Part shown: one piece after another, positions 15,515 to 24,870 of the stretch | How positions within the stretch are numbered: the stretch's first letter is position 1 | Layout: each line of letters opens with the position of its first letter | Assembly (NCBI RefSeq): GCF_900090195.1 | Contig: NZ_LT607803.1 | Coordinates: forward strand, 2,852,001-2,916,000 | Length of the DNA: 64,000 nt | Reading direction: 5' to 3' | Source: Variovorax sp. HW608 | Lineage (GTDB): Bacteria; Pseudomonadota; Gammaproteobacteria; Burkholderiales; Burkholderiaceae_C | Translations under genes and position numbers: made by a program | The notes under the pieces: model-generated | What the model saw: the letters and a program-made list of their open reading frames with translations, nothing else | Told to the model about the DNA's origin: nothing | Database searches by the model: none

Positions 15515-16615
15515 TCAGGCATTGCCCGCCGCCGGCGCGGGCGTGCGCAGGGCCTGGTCGCGGCCCGCCTTGGGCTGTGCGGCCAGCACCTTGACCGCCG
15601 CATAGAAGCGCGGCCAGTCCTCGCCCTCACGCTCGAACAGCGCCTCGAAACCGGGCACCAGATCGTCGTAAGCTGCCTGCGCGCCGAAGGCCGCGTTGTT
15701 GGCGCGTGCCACCCAGGCGTCGTAGGCGCCCTGGCGCGGACCGGTCCAGGTGGCGCGCAGCGCCGCATAGCGCAGTCGGAACTCGTCCATCGCCGCGGCC
15801 TTCCTCGCATCGACGGCCTTCCAGTCCTGGGCCTTGGCCTCGTCCGAGGCATAGATCTCCTGCAGCGCGCGCCGCGTGTCGGCCGCCAGCGCGCGGAATT
15901 GCTGGCGGCGCGCATCGAACTGCGCGTATTCGAGCCGCGCGGCCTCGCTCGCCTGCGACTTCAGCCAGCGCGCGCCGCCAATGCGCTCCACGGCCGTCGC
16001 GAAGGACTCGTTGAACATGGTGTCGCCCTGCACGTACAGCACCTGGTGCGCGAGCTCGTGGAACACGATGCGTGCGAGTTCGCCTTCGGGGTAGCCGATG
16101 AAGGTGGACAGCAGCGGATCGCCGCCGGCCCAGTTCATCCACCCGAGCGTCGAATACGCCGGCACCGGGTAAACCGCGACCTCCAGGCCCTGGGCCGTCA
16201 GCTCCGCGGCGTCGGCCCGGGCGGCGGCCTCGTCGTAGTAGCCGCGATAGCCGACGCAGCCCGCGACCGGGAAGCACCAGGTCTTGAGCGTGAGCGAATG
16301 CGCCGGCGCCGCGACCACGTTCCAGAGCGCGGCCGGCCGGTGCAGGTCGGCATAGGCCTTGTAGCTGTCGTTGTCGGGCAGGCCGAGTTCGGACACCGCA
16401 TAGCGGCGGATGCGCTGCGTGAGCTCCAGCTTGCTCTTGAGCGCCTCGGGGGCGGCCGGGTCTTCGAGCCATTCCGGCACCGGACGCGCGGCGCGCATCA
16501 GGTCGATGTGGCCGCTGGCCGATTGCCAGTAGTAGCGGATGTCCGCGCAGCCCGCGAGCAGCGCCAGCCCGCCGAGGGCCGCGCCTGCCACGATTGCCCA
16601 GCGCGCGCGTTTCAT
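15515..16615 (-). CDS. Lipoprotein zinc aminopeptidase (PF10023 family)
   Basis: A 366-residue protein with a lipoprotein signal peptide: MKRARWAIV, a hydrophobic stretch, then the lipobox LLAGC with C23. The metalloprotease motif is HELAH (H186, E187, H190), followed by FNESFATAVE supplying a likely third zinc ligand. Family PF10023 is described as putative aminopeptidase; its physiological substrate is unknown. The ATG at 16615 is one base after the TGA of the upstream molybdopterin oxidoreductase, so the two are probably co-translated. Earlier in-frame Met codons overlap that gene and would spoil the signal peptide. Confidence 0.85.
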   Translation of the reverse strand: MKRARWAIVAGAALGGLALLAGCADIRYYWQSASGHIDLMRAARPVPEWLEDPAAPEALKSKLELTQRIRRYAVSELGLPDNDSYKAYADLHRPAALWNVVAAPAHSLTLKTWCFPVAGCVGYRGYYDEAAARADAAELTAQGLEVAVYPVPAYSTLGWMNWAGGDPLLSTFIGYPEGELARIVFHELAHQVLYVQGDTMFNESFATAVERIGGARWLKSQASEAARLEYAQFDARRQQFRALAADTRRALQEIYASDEAKAQDWKAVDARKAAAMDEFRLRYAALRATWTGPRQGAYDAWVARANNAAFGAQAAYDDLVPGFEALFEREGEDWPRFYAAVKVLAAQPKAGRDQALRTPAPAAGNA

Positions 16616-16616
16616 G

Positions 16617-18650
16617 TCAGCCCTCCAACACGCTCTCGACCTCGACCAGGCAGTCATAGAAGGTCGGGCCGCGTCCGATGTCGGTCAGCCGCTGGCTGGT
16701 CAGCTGGTTGACATTGGTGCCGTCCAGGCCGAGCTTGCGCCACCAGATGCCGAGCCCATGCACCACGCCCGGCCGCGCGCGGCGCGAGACTTCGGCGCGG
16801 CAGCGGTATTCGCCGCGCTGGTTGAAGACGCGCACCGTCGCGCCGTCGGCAATGCCGCGCGCGCTGGCATCGGCCTCGCTGATCTCCAGCAGAGGTTCGC
16901 CTTCGATCGAGCGCAGGCTGCGCACGTTGACGAAGCTGGAGTTGAGGAAGTTGCGCGCCGGCGGCGAGATCATCGCGAGCGGGAATTCACGCGAGCTTCC
17001 CGCCGCTTCGTGATTGGGCACATGGTCCGGCAAGCCGTCCTGCCCCAGCGCCGCGAGCCGCGCACTGAAGAATTCGCAGCGGCCCGATGGCGTCGGGAAG
17101 TTGCCCTCGGCATACGGCGCATCCGGCAGCTTCAGCGTGGCGAAGCCGTTTGCCTCCAGTTCCCCGAAATCGACCGCTTCGGCGGGGAAGGCGGTGCGGC
17201 ACAGGGCCTCGTCGTCATCGGAGAAACACGGCTCGTCGAAGCCCATGCGCCTGGCGAGCTCGCGAAAGACCCAGGTGTTGCTGCGCGCCTCGCCGCGCGG
17301 CGCGACCGCCGGTCGATTGAGCATCACGTCGGTGTGGCCGTAGCTGAAATGGATGTCCCAGTGCTCGAGCTGCGTGGTGGCGGGCAGCACGTAGTCGGCG
17401 TAGTCGGCGGTGTCGGTCTGGAACTGCTCGAGCACCACGGTGAAGAGGTCCTCGCGCGCGAAGCCGGCCACCACCTTGCCCGACTCGGGCGCGACCGCCA
17501 CCGGGTTGCTGTTGTAGACGATCAGCGCCTCGATCGGGTTCGCGCTGTCCAGCAGCGCATCGCCGATGGTGCTCATGTTGATGGTGCGCGGCCGCCGGCC
17601 GGCAAGCAGGTCGGGCCGCTGCAGGGCCGCGCGATCGACCGGGAAGAGCCCCGAGCTGCTCAGCAGCAGGCCACCGGCGCGTTCGCGCCAGGCACCGACC
17701 AGCGCCGGCAGGCAGGCCACCGCGCGCGCCGCGTTGCCGCCGCCGTGCACGCGCTGCATGCCGTAGTTGAGGCGGATCGCCGCCGGCCTGGTGGTGCCGT
17801 AGGCGCGTGCCAGCGCGACGATCTGTTCCTCCGGCACGCCGCACACCGCGGCCGCGCGCGACGGCGGCCACTGCAGCGCGCGCTCGCGCAACTGCGGCCA
17901 GCCGAGGGTGTAGCGCTCGATGTAGTCGTGATCGAGCCAGTCGTTGACGATCAGCTCGTGCATCAGGGCGAGGGCCAGCGCGGCATCGGTGCCGGGCAAG
18001 AGCGCCACGTGCTCGTCGCACTTGTCGGCCGTCTCGGTCTTGCGCGGGTCGATGCACACCAGCCGCGCCCCGGCGCGCCTGGCCGCCTGCGCATGCCGCC
18101 AGAAATGCAGGTTGCTCGCGATCGAGTTGCTGCCCCAGATCAGGATCAGCCTGGATTCGGCGAAGAATTCGGTCCGCATGCCGACCTTGCCGCCCAAAGT
18201 AAAACCTAGGGCCTCGCCACCGGCGGTGGAGCAGATCGTCCGGTCCAGGAGCGACGCACCGAGCTTGTGGAAAAAACGACGGTCCATCGACTCGCCCTGC
18301 ACCAGACCCATCGTGCCCGCGTAACTGTAGGGCACAATCTTTTCCGGATTGTTACTTCTCAGAACATTCAGGCGCGCGGCGATGTCGTCGAGGGCGGCGT
18401 CCCAGCTCACGGGCTCGAAGCGGCCGCTCCCCTTGGGGCCGGAGCGCTTCAGCGGCTGGACGAGACGCTCCGGATGCTCGTTGCGCTCGATGTAGCGCGA
18501 GACCTTGGTGCAAAGAACGCCGGCCGTGTGCCGATGCGCCTCGTTGCCTTGCAGCTTGACGGCGACGCCGTCCTGCACGGTGGTGACGAGCGCGCAGGTA
18601 TCAGGACAGTCGTGCGGGCAGGCTCCGAGGACGCGGGTTGGGGAGGTCAT
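16617..18650 (-). CDS. Molybdopterin-dependent oxidoreductase with N-terminal [4Fe-4S] site
   Basis: This 677-residue member of the Mo-bisPGD (DMSO reductase) family has an N-terminal [4Fe-4S] motif with C11, C15, C19 and C47. The catalytic region shows GLVQGESMDRRFF and TICSTAGGEA, where the cysteine is a candidate molybdenum ligand. Central cofactor-binding stretches include LIWGSNSIASN and VYNSNPVAVAPESGK, and a C-terminal MoCo-binding domain follows about residue 560. No Tat signal is present, so it should be cytoplasmic. Its substrate is unknown; homologues are often annotated as formate-dehydrogenase-like or as putative oxidoreductases. It is followed after one base by the lipoprotein aminopeptidase gene. 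Confidence 0.88.
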   Translation of the reverse strand: MTSPTRVLGACPHDCPDTCALVTTVQDGVAVKLQGNEAHRHTAGVLCTKVSRYIERNEHPERLVQPLKRSGPKGSGRFEPVSWDAALDDIAARLNVLRSNNPEKIVPYSYAGTMGLVQGESMDRRFFHKLGASLLDRTICSTAGGEALGFTLGGKVGMRTEFFAESRLILIWGSNSIASNLHFWRHAQAARRAGARLVCIDPRKTETADKCDEHVALLPGTDAALALALMHELIVNDWLDHDYIERYTLGWPQLRERALQWPPSRAAAVCGVPEEQIVALARAYGTTRPAAIRLNYGMQRVHGGGNAARAVACLPALVGAWRERAGGLLLSSSGLFPVDRAALQRPDLLAGRRPRTINMSTIGDALLDSANPIEALIVYNSNPVAVAPESGKVVAGFAREDLFTVVLEQFQTDTADYADYVLPATTQLEHWDIHFSYGHTDVMLNRPAVAPRGEARSNTWVFRELARRMGFDEPCFSDDDEALCRTAFPAEAVDFGELEANGFATLKLPDAPYAEGNFPTPSGRCEFFSARLAALGQDGLPDHVPNHEAAGSSREFPLAMISPPARNFLNSSFVNVRSLRSIEGEPLLEISEADASARGIADGATVRVFNQRGEYRCRAEVSRRARPGVVHGLGIWWRKLGLDGTNVNQLTSQRLTDIGRGPTFYDCLVEVESVLEG

Positions 18651-18724
18651 GAAATCAGCCGGGACAGCAGGAACCGGTCGAGTCTAAGTTGTGCGCCGGG
18701 AAAGCGCGCAGAGGGGTTTTCAAG

Positions 18725-19846
18725 ATGCTGAGTCGCAGACAGTTTTCGATCGCCACCGGTGCCGCGGCGCTTGCCGGCTTCCAGTTCGCGCGCGCCCAGA
18801 GCGAGACGCCGCTGGTGCTCGGCCAGTCCGCGCCGTTCACCGGGCCGGCCGCGCAACTGGGCATCCAGTTCTACGAGGGCGCCAAGCTCTTCCTCGACCA
18901 ATTCAACGCCCAGCCCGGCCGCGACGTGGTCATCAAGAACCTGGACGACGGCTACGAGCCGGATCGCTGCGCGGAGAACACCAGGAAGCTGATCGACGAG
19001 GACGTCTTCGCGCTCTTCGGCTACATCGGCACACCGACGAGCCTGGCGGCGCTGCCGCAGGCAGTGAATGCCAAGGTGCCGTTCATCGCGCCCTTCACCG
19101 GCGCCATGTCGCTGCGCGAGCCGCTCCACCACAACGTGTTCCACCTGCGCGCCTCGTACAACGACGAGACCGCGGTGATCGTCAAGCAGCTCACGCATCT
19201 CGGCCTCAAGAAGATCGCGGTCTTCTACCAGAACGACGCCTACGGCAAGGCAGGCCTCGACGGCGTGACGCTCGCGCTGTCGCAGCTCGACCTGAAGCCG
19301 GTCGCGCTCGCCACGGTCGAGCGCAACTCGGTCAACGTGTCGGCGGCGGTCCAGACCATCGTGGCGGCGCAGCCGGACGCGGTGGTCCAGGTGAGCGCCT
19401 ACAAGTCGTGCGCGGCCTTCATCCGCGAGGCGCGCAAGTCGGGCTACGGCGGCACCTTCTTCAATGTGTCTTTCGTCGGCACGCAGGCGCTCGCGGACGA
19501 GCTCGGCAAGGAGGGCGCCGGCGTGGTGGTCACGCAGGTCGTGCCCTCGCCCTACAACGCGGCGAACGGCATCACGCGCGAGTTCAACGAGGCGGTGCGC
19601 AAGAGCAACAGCACGACCAAGGCCAACTTCTCGAGCGTCGAGGGCTACCTGGCCGCGAAGGTGCTGGTCGAAGGCCTGCGGCGTTCAAGCGGAAAGCCCT
19701 CGCGCGAAGGGCTGATCGCGGGGCTCGAAAGCATCGAGCGCCAGCAGTTCGCCGGCTTCGACGTGTCGTTCTCGCCGAAGAACCATGTGGCGTCGAAGTT
19801 CGTCGAGCTGTCGATGATCACGGCGGAAGGAAAGATTCGCACCTAA
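18725..19846 (+). CDS. ABC transporter substrate-binding protein (Leu/Ile/Val-type)
   Basis: A 373-residue periplasmic binding protein of the branched-chain amino-acid receptor class (Peripla_BP_6). The N-terminus MLSRRQFSIATGAAALAG carries an RR-x-F-S twin-arginine pattern and an ARAQ cleavage site around residue 25. The mature protein starts LVLGQSAPFTGPAAQLG, typical of LivJ/LivK-like sensors, and FGYIGTPTS and IAPFTGAMSLR form ligand-site loops. The ATG at 18725 places the signal peptide correctly. No permease or ATPase genes are nearby, so it is an orphan that either pairs with components elsewhere or acts as a sensor. Its stop overlaps that of the convergent DUF445 gene by four bases. 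Confidence 0.86.
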   Translation: MLSRRQFSIATGAAALAGFQFARAQSETPLVLGQSAPFTGPAAQLGIQFYEGAKLFLDQFNAQPGRDVVIKNLDDGYEPDRCAENTRKLIDEDVFALFGYIGTPTSLAALPQAVNAKVPFIAPFTGAMSLREPLHHNVFHLRASYNDETAVIVKQLTHLGLKKIAVFYQNDAYGKAGLDGVTLALSQLDLKPVALATVERNSVNVSAAVQTIVAAQPDAVVQVSAYKSCAAFIREARKSGYGGTFFNVSFVGTQALADELGKEGAGVVVTQVVPSPYNAANGITREFNEAVRKSNSTTKANFSSVEGYLAAKVLVEGLRRSSGKPSREGLIAGLESIERQQFAGFDVSFSPKNHVASKFVELSMITAEGKIRT

Positions 19847-21066
19847 GGCTTCAACAGCTCGGTGGCGGCGTGGATGGCCAGCCCCACCAGCCCGCCCACC
19901 AGCGTGCCGTTCACCCGGATGAACTGCAGGTCGCGGCCGATGTGGCGTTCGAGCTCGACGGTCATCTCGTCGGCGTTCCATTCGGCCACGCGTTCGATGA
20001 TGTAGCGGCGGATGTCCTCGCGGTAGCGCTCGATCGCGCGCGGGGCGGCATCCATGATCTGTTCGTTGATCCAGCGCCGCATCGCGCCGTCCGCGCTCAG
20101 CCTTGCGCCCAGGGTGCCGGCCATCGCGACGATGCGCTGGCGGATGCTCGAATCGTCCTGCGCGAGATCGCCGTGCAGCCAGGCGAGCAGTTCGCTCCAC
20201 AGGCCGTGCAGGTAATCGCCGAGCGCGGGATGCGCCTGCAGCTCGGCGCGGATGGCCTCGCCGCGCCGCCGGAATTCCGGGTCGGCCTTGAGCCGCTCGA
20301 TGAAGCCGGCCATGAAGCCGTCGAAGCGCAGCCGCAGCGGATGCGCTGGGTCCGCCGCCAGCTCGCCGATGGTGCTCGCCACCGCGTCGACGATCTTGCG
20401 GGTCGCCACCCGCGCCGCCACCTGGTCGAGCCCCACGTAGCGCAGCGCCTTGATCTCGCGCGCAATGGCTTCGGTGATGCGCTCCTGCACTTCGTCGCCC
20501 TCGACGACCTGCGCGACCTGCACCAGCACGTCGTCGAGCAGGGCCTGATGGCGTCCGCCCGCGGTCAATGCGTCGAGCGCCTGGCCGGCGAGGCGCGACA
20601 TGTCGATCTGCGCCAGCCCGGCCGAGGCCATGCGACCGAGGAAGTCGCGCACCCGCTCGTCATCGAAGGCGCTGACCCCGTAGCGCGCCGCGGCGACGAG
20701 GTGCTCGCCCAGCTTCTGTGCACGGTCCGGCCTCGAGAGCCAGTTGGCGAGCCGCGCGGACGGATCGAATTCCTCCAGCTTCGCCAGCACCTGCGGCGTG
20801 CTCAGGAAGTTGTTGCAGATGAAGCCCGCGAGCTTCGCGCCGATGCGGTCCTTGTTCGCCGGAATGATCGCGGTGTGCGGAATCGGCAGCCCCAGCGGAT
20901 GCCGGAACAGCGCGACGACCGCGAACCAGTCCGCGATCGCGCCGACCATCGCCGCCTCGGCGAAGGCAGCGACGTAGCCCCAGGCCGGATGCCGCGCCTC
21001 GAGCGTCGTCGCCACTGCGTAGAGCAGCGCGGCGGCTAAGAGCAGTCCGAGCGCGATCCGCTTCAT
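19843..21066 (-). CDS. DUF445 family membrane protein
   Basis: A 407-residue protein of the DUF445 (YjiN-like) family. Two hydrophobic stretches are seen at the N-terminus, MKRIALGLLLAAALLYAVA and AFAEAAMVGAIADWFAVVALF. The latter contains the family's conserved GAIADWFAVVALFRHPLGLPIPHTAI motif in segments. A long amphipathic helical region and a C-terminal membrane anchor (GTLVGGLVGLAIH) follow. The function is unknown in any organism I can name with confidence. It starts 13 bp after the ArgE-like deacetylase, so the two probably share a transcript. Confidence 0.85.
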   Translation of the reverse strand: MKRIALGLLLAAALLYAVATTLEARHPAWGYVAAFAEAAMVGAIADWFAVVALFRHPLGLPIPHTAIIPANKDRIGAKLAGFICNNFLSTPQVLAKLEEFDPSARLANWLSRPDRAQKLGEHLVAAARYGVSAFDDERVRDFLGRMASAGLAQIDMSRLAGQALDALTAGGRHQALLDDVLVQVAQVVEGDEVQERITEAIAREIKALRYVGLDQVAARVATRKIVDAVASTIGELAADPAHPLRLRFDGFMAGFIERLKADPEFRRRGEAIRAELQAHPALGDYLHGLWSELLAWLHGDLAQDDSSIRQRIVAMAGTLGARLSADGAMRRWINEQIMDAAPRAIERYREDIRRYIIERVAEWNADEMTVELERHIGRDLQFIRVNGTLVGGLVGLAIHAATELLKP

Positions 21067-21079
21067 GGCGCCAGCGGAC

Positions 21080-22297
21080 TCAGCGGATCTCCTTCGTGGC
21101 GGCCAGGCCGCAGAGGAAGTCCTCGCAGCGCGCGAGCTGTTCGAGCGTCACGTATTCGTCCGGCTGGTGCGCCTGCGTGATGCTGCCGGGGCCGCACACC
21201 ACTGTGGGGATGCCGGCGTTTTTGAAGAGGCCCGCCTCGGTGCCGAAACCCACGAGCGTGGTGCGCGGCTCCCTGGCCAGCCGCTGGGCCAGGCGCGTGA
21301 CCGCGTCGCTGGCGGAGCCGAGGAAGCTCGGCACCTCGCAGATCGGCTCGAAGCGAAAGCCCGCGTCGGGCGCGACCTTCTTCATCGCCGCCTCGGCGCG
21401 CTGCGCATAGGCGACGACCTCCTTCTGCATCCTGGCGACGTCGCCGGTCGGCAGGTTGCGGAATTCATAGCGGAACTCCGCATCGCGCGGCACCACGTTG
21501 TCCGCGATGCCGCCGTGGAACTGGCCCACGCTGGCGGTGCTGAAAGGCACGTCGAAGCCTTCATAGCGCGGCTCGTCGCGCTCGAAGCCCTCGGCCATGT
21601 CGCGCAGCTTGCCGACGACGCGCGCCGCCATCTCGATCGCGTTGACGGACTGCGGCGTGAGCGAGGAATGCGCCTCCTTGCCGCGCACGCAGCACTTGAA
21701 GCGGTACACGCCCTTGTGCGCGATCGCCGGGACCATCATCGTCGGCTCGCCCACGATGCAGGCCAGCGGCTTGATGCCCTGGTCCTTCATGTCGGCGATC
21801 AGCTCCCGCACGCCGAAGCAGCCGATCTCCTCGTCGTAAGTGAAGGCGAAGTGCACCGCGAAGGGCGACTCGCTCTCGATGAAGCGCTCGGCATTGGCGA
21901 GCGCGACCGCGATGAAGCTCTTCATGTCGGCCGATCCCCGCCCGTAGAGCCGCGGTTCATCGACGACGCGCTCCGCATCGGCGTCGGTCTGCGGCCAGTC
22001 CTGCACGATGGCCGAGAGCGGGTCCACGCTCCACGCCTGCCCGTCCCACGGCACCGTGTCGGTGTGGCCCGAGAGGATCATGCCGGCCTTCTTGCCCGCA
22101 CCCAGCGTGGCGAAGAGATTGGCCTTGGTCCTGTCGGCGTTATAGGTGAGCCGGCTGCGGACGCCGAGACCGGCCAGGTGGTCGCGCACGAAATCGATGA
22201 GTTCGAGGTTGCTGTTCGCGCTCACCGTGTTCATGCGCACGAGCGTCTGCGCGAGTTCGAGGCTGCGGGTGGAAAGCACATGTGACATGCGATCCAT
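21080..22297 (-). CDS. argE: Acetylornithine deacetylase-like M20 peptidase
   Basis: A 405-residue M20 family metallohydrolase. The di-zinc site residues appear in ILSGHTDTVPWDG, LYGRGSADMKSF (Asp bridge) and TYDEEIGCFG (catalytic Glu-Glu). VGEPT and the dimerisation domain with VRGKEAHSS follow. The best match in memory is ArgE, which removes acetyl from N-acetylornithine in arginine synthesis. Many betaproteobacteria use the ArgJ cyclic route instead, so the true substrate could be another N-acyl amino acid. The frame begins MDRMSHVLS; a start at the second Met is equally possible. It lies upstream of DUF445 in one operon and is divergent from the GlpQ-like gene. Confidence 0.85.
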   Translation of the reverse strand: MDRMSHVLSTRSLELAQTLVRMNTVSANSNLELIDFVRDHLAGLGVRSRLTYNADRTKANLFATLGAGKKAGMILSGHTDTVPWDGQAWSVDPLSAIVQDWPQTDADAERVVDEPRLYGRGSADMKSFIAVALANAERFIESESPFAVHFAFTYDEEIGCFGVRELIADMKDQGIKPLACIVGEPTMMVPAIAHKGVYRFKCCVRGKEAHSSLTPQSVNAIEMAARVVGKLRDMAEGFERDEPRYEGFDVPFSTASVGQFHGGIADNVVPRDAEFRYEFRNLPTGDVARMQKEVVAYAQRAEAAMKKVAPDAGFRFEPICEVPSFLGSASDAVTRLAQRLAREPRTTLVGFGTEAGLFKNAGIPTVVCGPGSITQAHQPDEYVTLEQLARCEDFLCGLAATKEIR

Positions 22298-22393
22298 TGT
22301 CCCGGAAGTCCGGCGGCGCGCGCCGTGGCCGCCAAACTGTCATGACGGTGCGGTAGCCTCGGCCCTTTTCAGCCTCGAAAGGAGTCGAAGTCC

Positions 22394-23602
22394 ATGTCGA
22401 AACTGCAGATCCCGGCGGCGGCAACCGCAATGATTGCCTTCACCGCCCTCGGCCTCGCTGCCTGCAGCACCTCCGCCACCGGGCCGTCGTCCCGGCTGGC
22501 CACGCTCGACGGCCAGCCGCCGCTGGTGGTGGCGCATCGCGGCGCTTCGGGCTACCTGCCCGAGGAAACGATCGAGGCCTACACCCGCGCCATCGAACTG
22601 GGCGCCGACGTGATCGAGATGGACCTGATCTCCACCAAGGACGGCGTGCTCATCATGCGTCATGACCCCAATCTCGCCATCAGCACCGACGTGGCCACGC
22701 GGCCCGAATTCGCGGCACGCAAGAAGACCATCCAGGTTGATGGCGAGACACAGACCGGCTGGTTCAGCAACGACTTCACGCTCGAGGAGATCAAGCGGCT
22801 TGGCGCCATTTCGACCGACGCCGAGCGGCCGCAGCAGTTCAACGGACGCTTCAAGGTGGCGACCTTCCAGGAAGCGATCGATCTCGCGAAGGCGAAGTCG
22901 CGCGAGACCGGCCGCACCATCGCGGTCTATCCCGAGACCAAGAACCCGACCTATTTCCGCGACCTGAGCCTGCCGCTGGAAGACAAGCTGATCGCCCTGC
23001 TCGAGGCGGCCGGCTGGAACAGCCGCAACGCACCGGTTTTCGTCCAGTCCTTCGAGCCCGGCAGCCTAAAGTACATGCGCAGCAAGGGGCTGAAGACCAA
23101 GGTCGTCCAGCTGATCGACGGCGACGGCATCGACATGAAGACCGGCGCGATGACCTATGCGGTGCCGGCCGACCGGCCCTATGAATGGACCAAGGCGGGC
23201 GACAGGCGCAACTTCGACGTCATGGTCACCCCGGCGGGCCTGGCCGAGATCAAGACCTATGCCGATGGCATCGGCCCGTGGAAGCGCTACATCGTGAGCG
23301 TCAAGGGCACGATCGGCCCGGACGGCAAGCCGGTGGACGTGAACCACGACGGCAAGATCAACGACGCGGACGCCACCTCGATGGCCCCGACCAGCCTGGT
23401 CGCGGATGCGCACAAGGCGGGGCTCTTCGTGCACCCCTTTACCTTCCGCAACGAGTCGCGCAGGCTCGCGTCCGACTACAAGGGCGACGGCACGAACGAA
23501 TACCTCGTCTTCTACCGCCTGGGCGTGGACGGCGTGTTCACCGATTTCACCGATACGGCGCTGGCCGCGCGCTCGGCCTGGGCGAAGGAAGCGGGCCGCT
23601 GA
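22394..23602 (+). CDS. Glycerophosphodiester phosphodiesterase, lipoprotein (GlpQ-like)
   Basis: A 402-residue protein with a lipoprotein signal peptide (lipobox LAAC, C24). The GDPD active-site residues are all visible: H48 in AHRGASGYLPEET, E75 and D77 in GADVIEMDL, and H90 in IMRHDPN. It hydrolyses glycerophosphodiesters such as glycerophosphocholine to glycerol-3-phosphate outside the cytoplasm. AGGAG lies a suitable distance before the ATG. A later segment (DGKPVDVNHDGKINDADATS) resembles a calcium-binding insertion, as found in periplasmic GlpQ types. It is divergent from argE with about 95 bp between the starts. Confidence 0.92.
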   Translation: MSKLQIPAAATAMIAFTALGLAACSTSATGPSSRLATLDGQPPLVVAHRGASGYLPEETIEAYTRAIELGADVIEMDLISTKDGVLIMRHDPNLAISTDVATRPEFAARKKTIQVDGETQTGWFSNDFTLEEIKRLGAISTDAERPQQFNGRFKVATFQEAIDLAKAKSRETGRTIAVYPETKNPTYFRDLSLPLEDKLIALLEAAGWNSRNAPVFVQSFEPGSLKYMRSKGLKTKVVQLIDGDGIDMKTGAMTYAVPADRPYEWTKAGDRRNFDVMVTPAGLAEIKTYADGIGPWKRYIVSVKGTIGPDGKPVDVNHDGKINDADATSMAPTSLVADAHKAGLFVHPFTFRNESRRLASDYKGDGTNEYLVFYRLGVDGVFTDFTDTALAARSAWAKEAGR

Positions 23603-23616
23603 TCCGGGCAGGCACG

Positions 23617-23643
23617 GGCTTTGCGGGCACGTCCGGCAAAGCC
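23617..23643 (+). terminator. Intergenic hairpin between GlpQ-like and M20 genes
   Basis: GGCTTTGC (23617-23624) and GCAAAGCC (23636-23643) are perfect complements 11 bases apart, just after the GlpQ-like stop. There is no T-tract, so termination would be weak. It ends 12 bp before the next start codon and could also affect translation of that gene. Confidence 0.4.
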
Positions 23644-23655
23644 TAGACTCTGCCC

Positions 23656-24870
23656 ATGAAACTTCTCGATTCCCTCGTCGCCCAGGCCCCCGGCATGGCC
23701 ACGGTGCGGCGCGACCTGCACGCCCACCCCGAACTCTGCTTCCAGGAAGTCCGCACCTCCGACGTGGTCGCGGCCAAGCTGACCGAGTGGGGCATCCCGA
23801 TCCATCGCGGGCTCGGCACCACGGGCGTCGTCGGCATCGTCAGGAACGGCACCAGCGACCGCGCGGTCGGGCTGCGCGCGGACATGGACGCATTGCCGGT
23901 CACCGAGCTCAACACCTTCGAGCATGCGAGCAAGCACCACGGCAAGATGCACGCCTGCGGTCACGACGGCCACACCACGATGCTGCTCGCCGCGGCGCAG
24001 CATCTGGCCAAGCACCGCAATTTCGACGGCACGGTCTACCTGATCTTCCAGCCGGCCGAGGAAGGCGGCGGCGGCGCGCGCGAGATGATCAAGGAGGGGC
24101 TGTTCGAGCAGTTCCCCATGGAGGCCGTCTTCGGCATGCACAACTGGCCCGGCATGGAGGCCGGCCAGTTCGCGGTCAGCCCCGGGCCGGTGATGGCGTC
24201 GAGCAACCAGTTCCACATCGTCGTGCGCGGCAAGGGCGGCCATGCGGCGCTGCCGCACACCAGCATCGACCCGGTGCCGATCGCCTGCGAGATGGTGCAG
24301 GCCTTCCAGACCATCCTCACGCGCAACATGAAGCCGGTGGATGCGGGCGTCATCTCGGTCACGATGTTCCATGCGGGCGAAGCCCCGACCGTGACGCCGA
24401 ACGATGCCGAGCTGCGCGGCACGGTGCGCACCTTCACGATCGAGGTGCTGGACCTCATCGAGTCGCGCATGCGGCAGATCGCCGAGAGCATCTGCGCGGC
24501 GCACGGCGCAGAGGTGGACTTCGAGTTCATCCGCACCTACCCGCCCACGATCAACACGAAGGCCGAAGCCGACTTCGCGCGGCGCGTGGTGGCCGGCATC
24601 GTCGGCGCCGAGAACGTGCTGGTGCAGGAACCCGCGATGACCGCCGAGGACTTCTCGTTCATGCTGCAGGCCAGGCCGGGCGCCTATGCCTTCATCGGCA
24701 ACGGCGACGGCACGCACCGCGACATGCACCACGGCGCCGGCCCCTGCACCTTGCACAACGCGAGCTACGACTTCAACGACAACCTGATCCCGCTCGGCGC
24801 GACGATGTGGGTGCAACTGGCCGAGCAATACCTCAACACACCCAGGGCGCCTGGAGGGAAGCCGGCGTGA
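23656..24870 (+). CDS. M20 amidohydrolase (hippurate hydrolase / aminoacylase type)
   Basis: A 404-residue M20D metallohydrolase. Its di-metal motifs are RRDLHAHPELCFQE, LRADMDALPV, MHACGHDGHTTMLLAA and IFQPAEEGGGGA. The small dimerisation domain with GKGGHAALPHTSIDPV sits at about residues 195-210. Such enzymes cleave N-acyl amino acids or N-acyl dipeptides in the cytoplasm; hippurate hydrolase is the common annotation. The stop codon overlaps the GTG start of the next gene (GTGA), so translation of this gene and the M14-like peptidase is coupled. Confidence 0.9.
   Translation: MKLLDSLVAQAPGMATVRRDLHAHPELCFQEVRTSDVVAAKLTEWGIPIHRGLGTTGVVGIVRNGTSDRAVGLRADMDALPVTELNTFEHASKHHGKMHACGHDGHTTMLLAAAQHLAKHRNFDGTVYLIFQPAEEGGGGAREMIKEGLFEQFPMEAVFGMHNWPGMEAGQFAVSPGPVMASSNQFHIVVRGKGGHAALPHTSIDPVPIACEMVQAFQTILTRNMKPVDAGVISVTMFHAGEAPTVTPNDAELRGTVRTFTIEVLDLIESRMRQIAESICAAHGAEVDFEFIRTYPPTINTKAEADFARRVVAGIVGAENVLVQEPAMTAEDFSFMLQARPGAYAFIGNGDGTHRDMHHGAGPCTLHNASYDFNDNLIPLGATMWVQLAEQYLNTPRAPGGKPA

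Noticed and set aside
18691..21039. 782-codon plus-strand frame over the binding protein and DUF445 genes
   Set aside because: It is a shifted frame of the binding-protein gene followed by antisense to DUF445, both of which have clear family motifs in their own frames.
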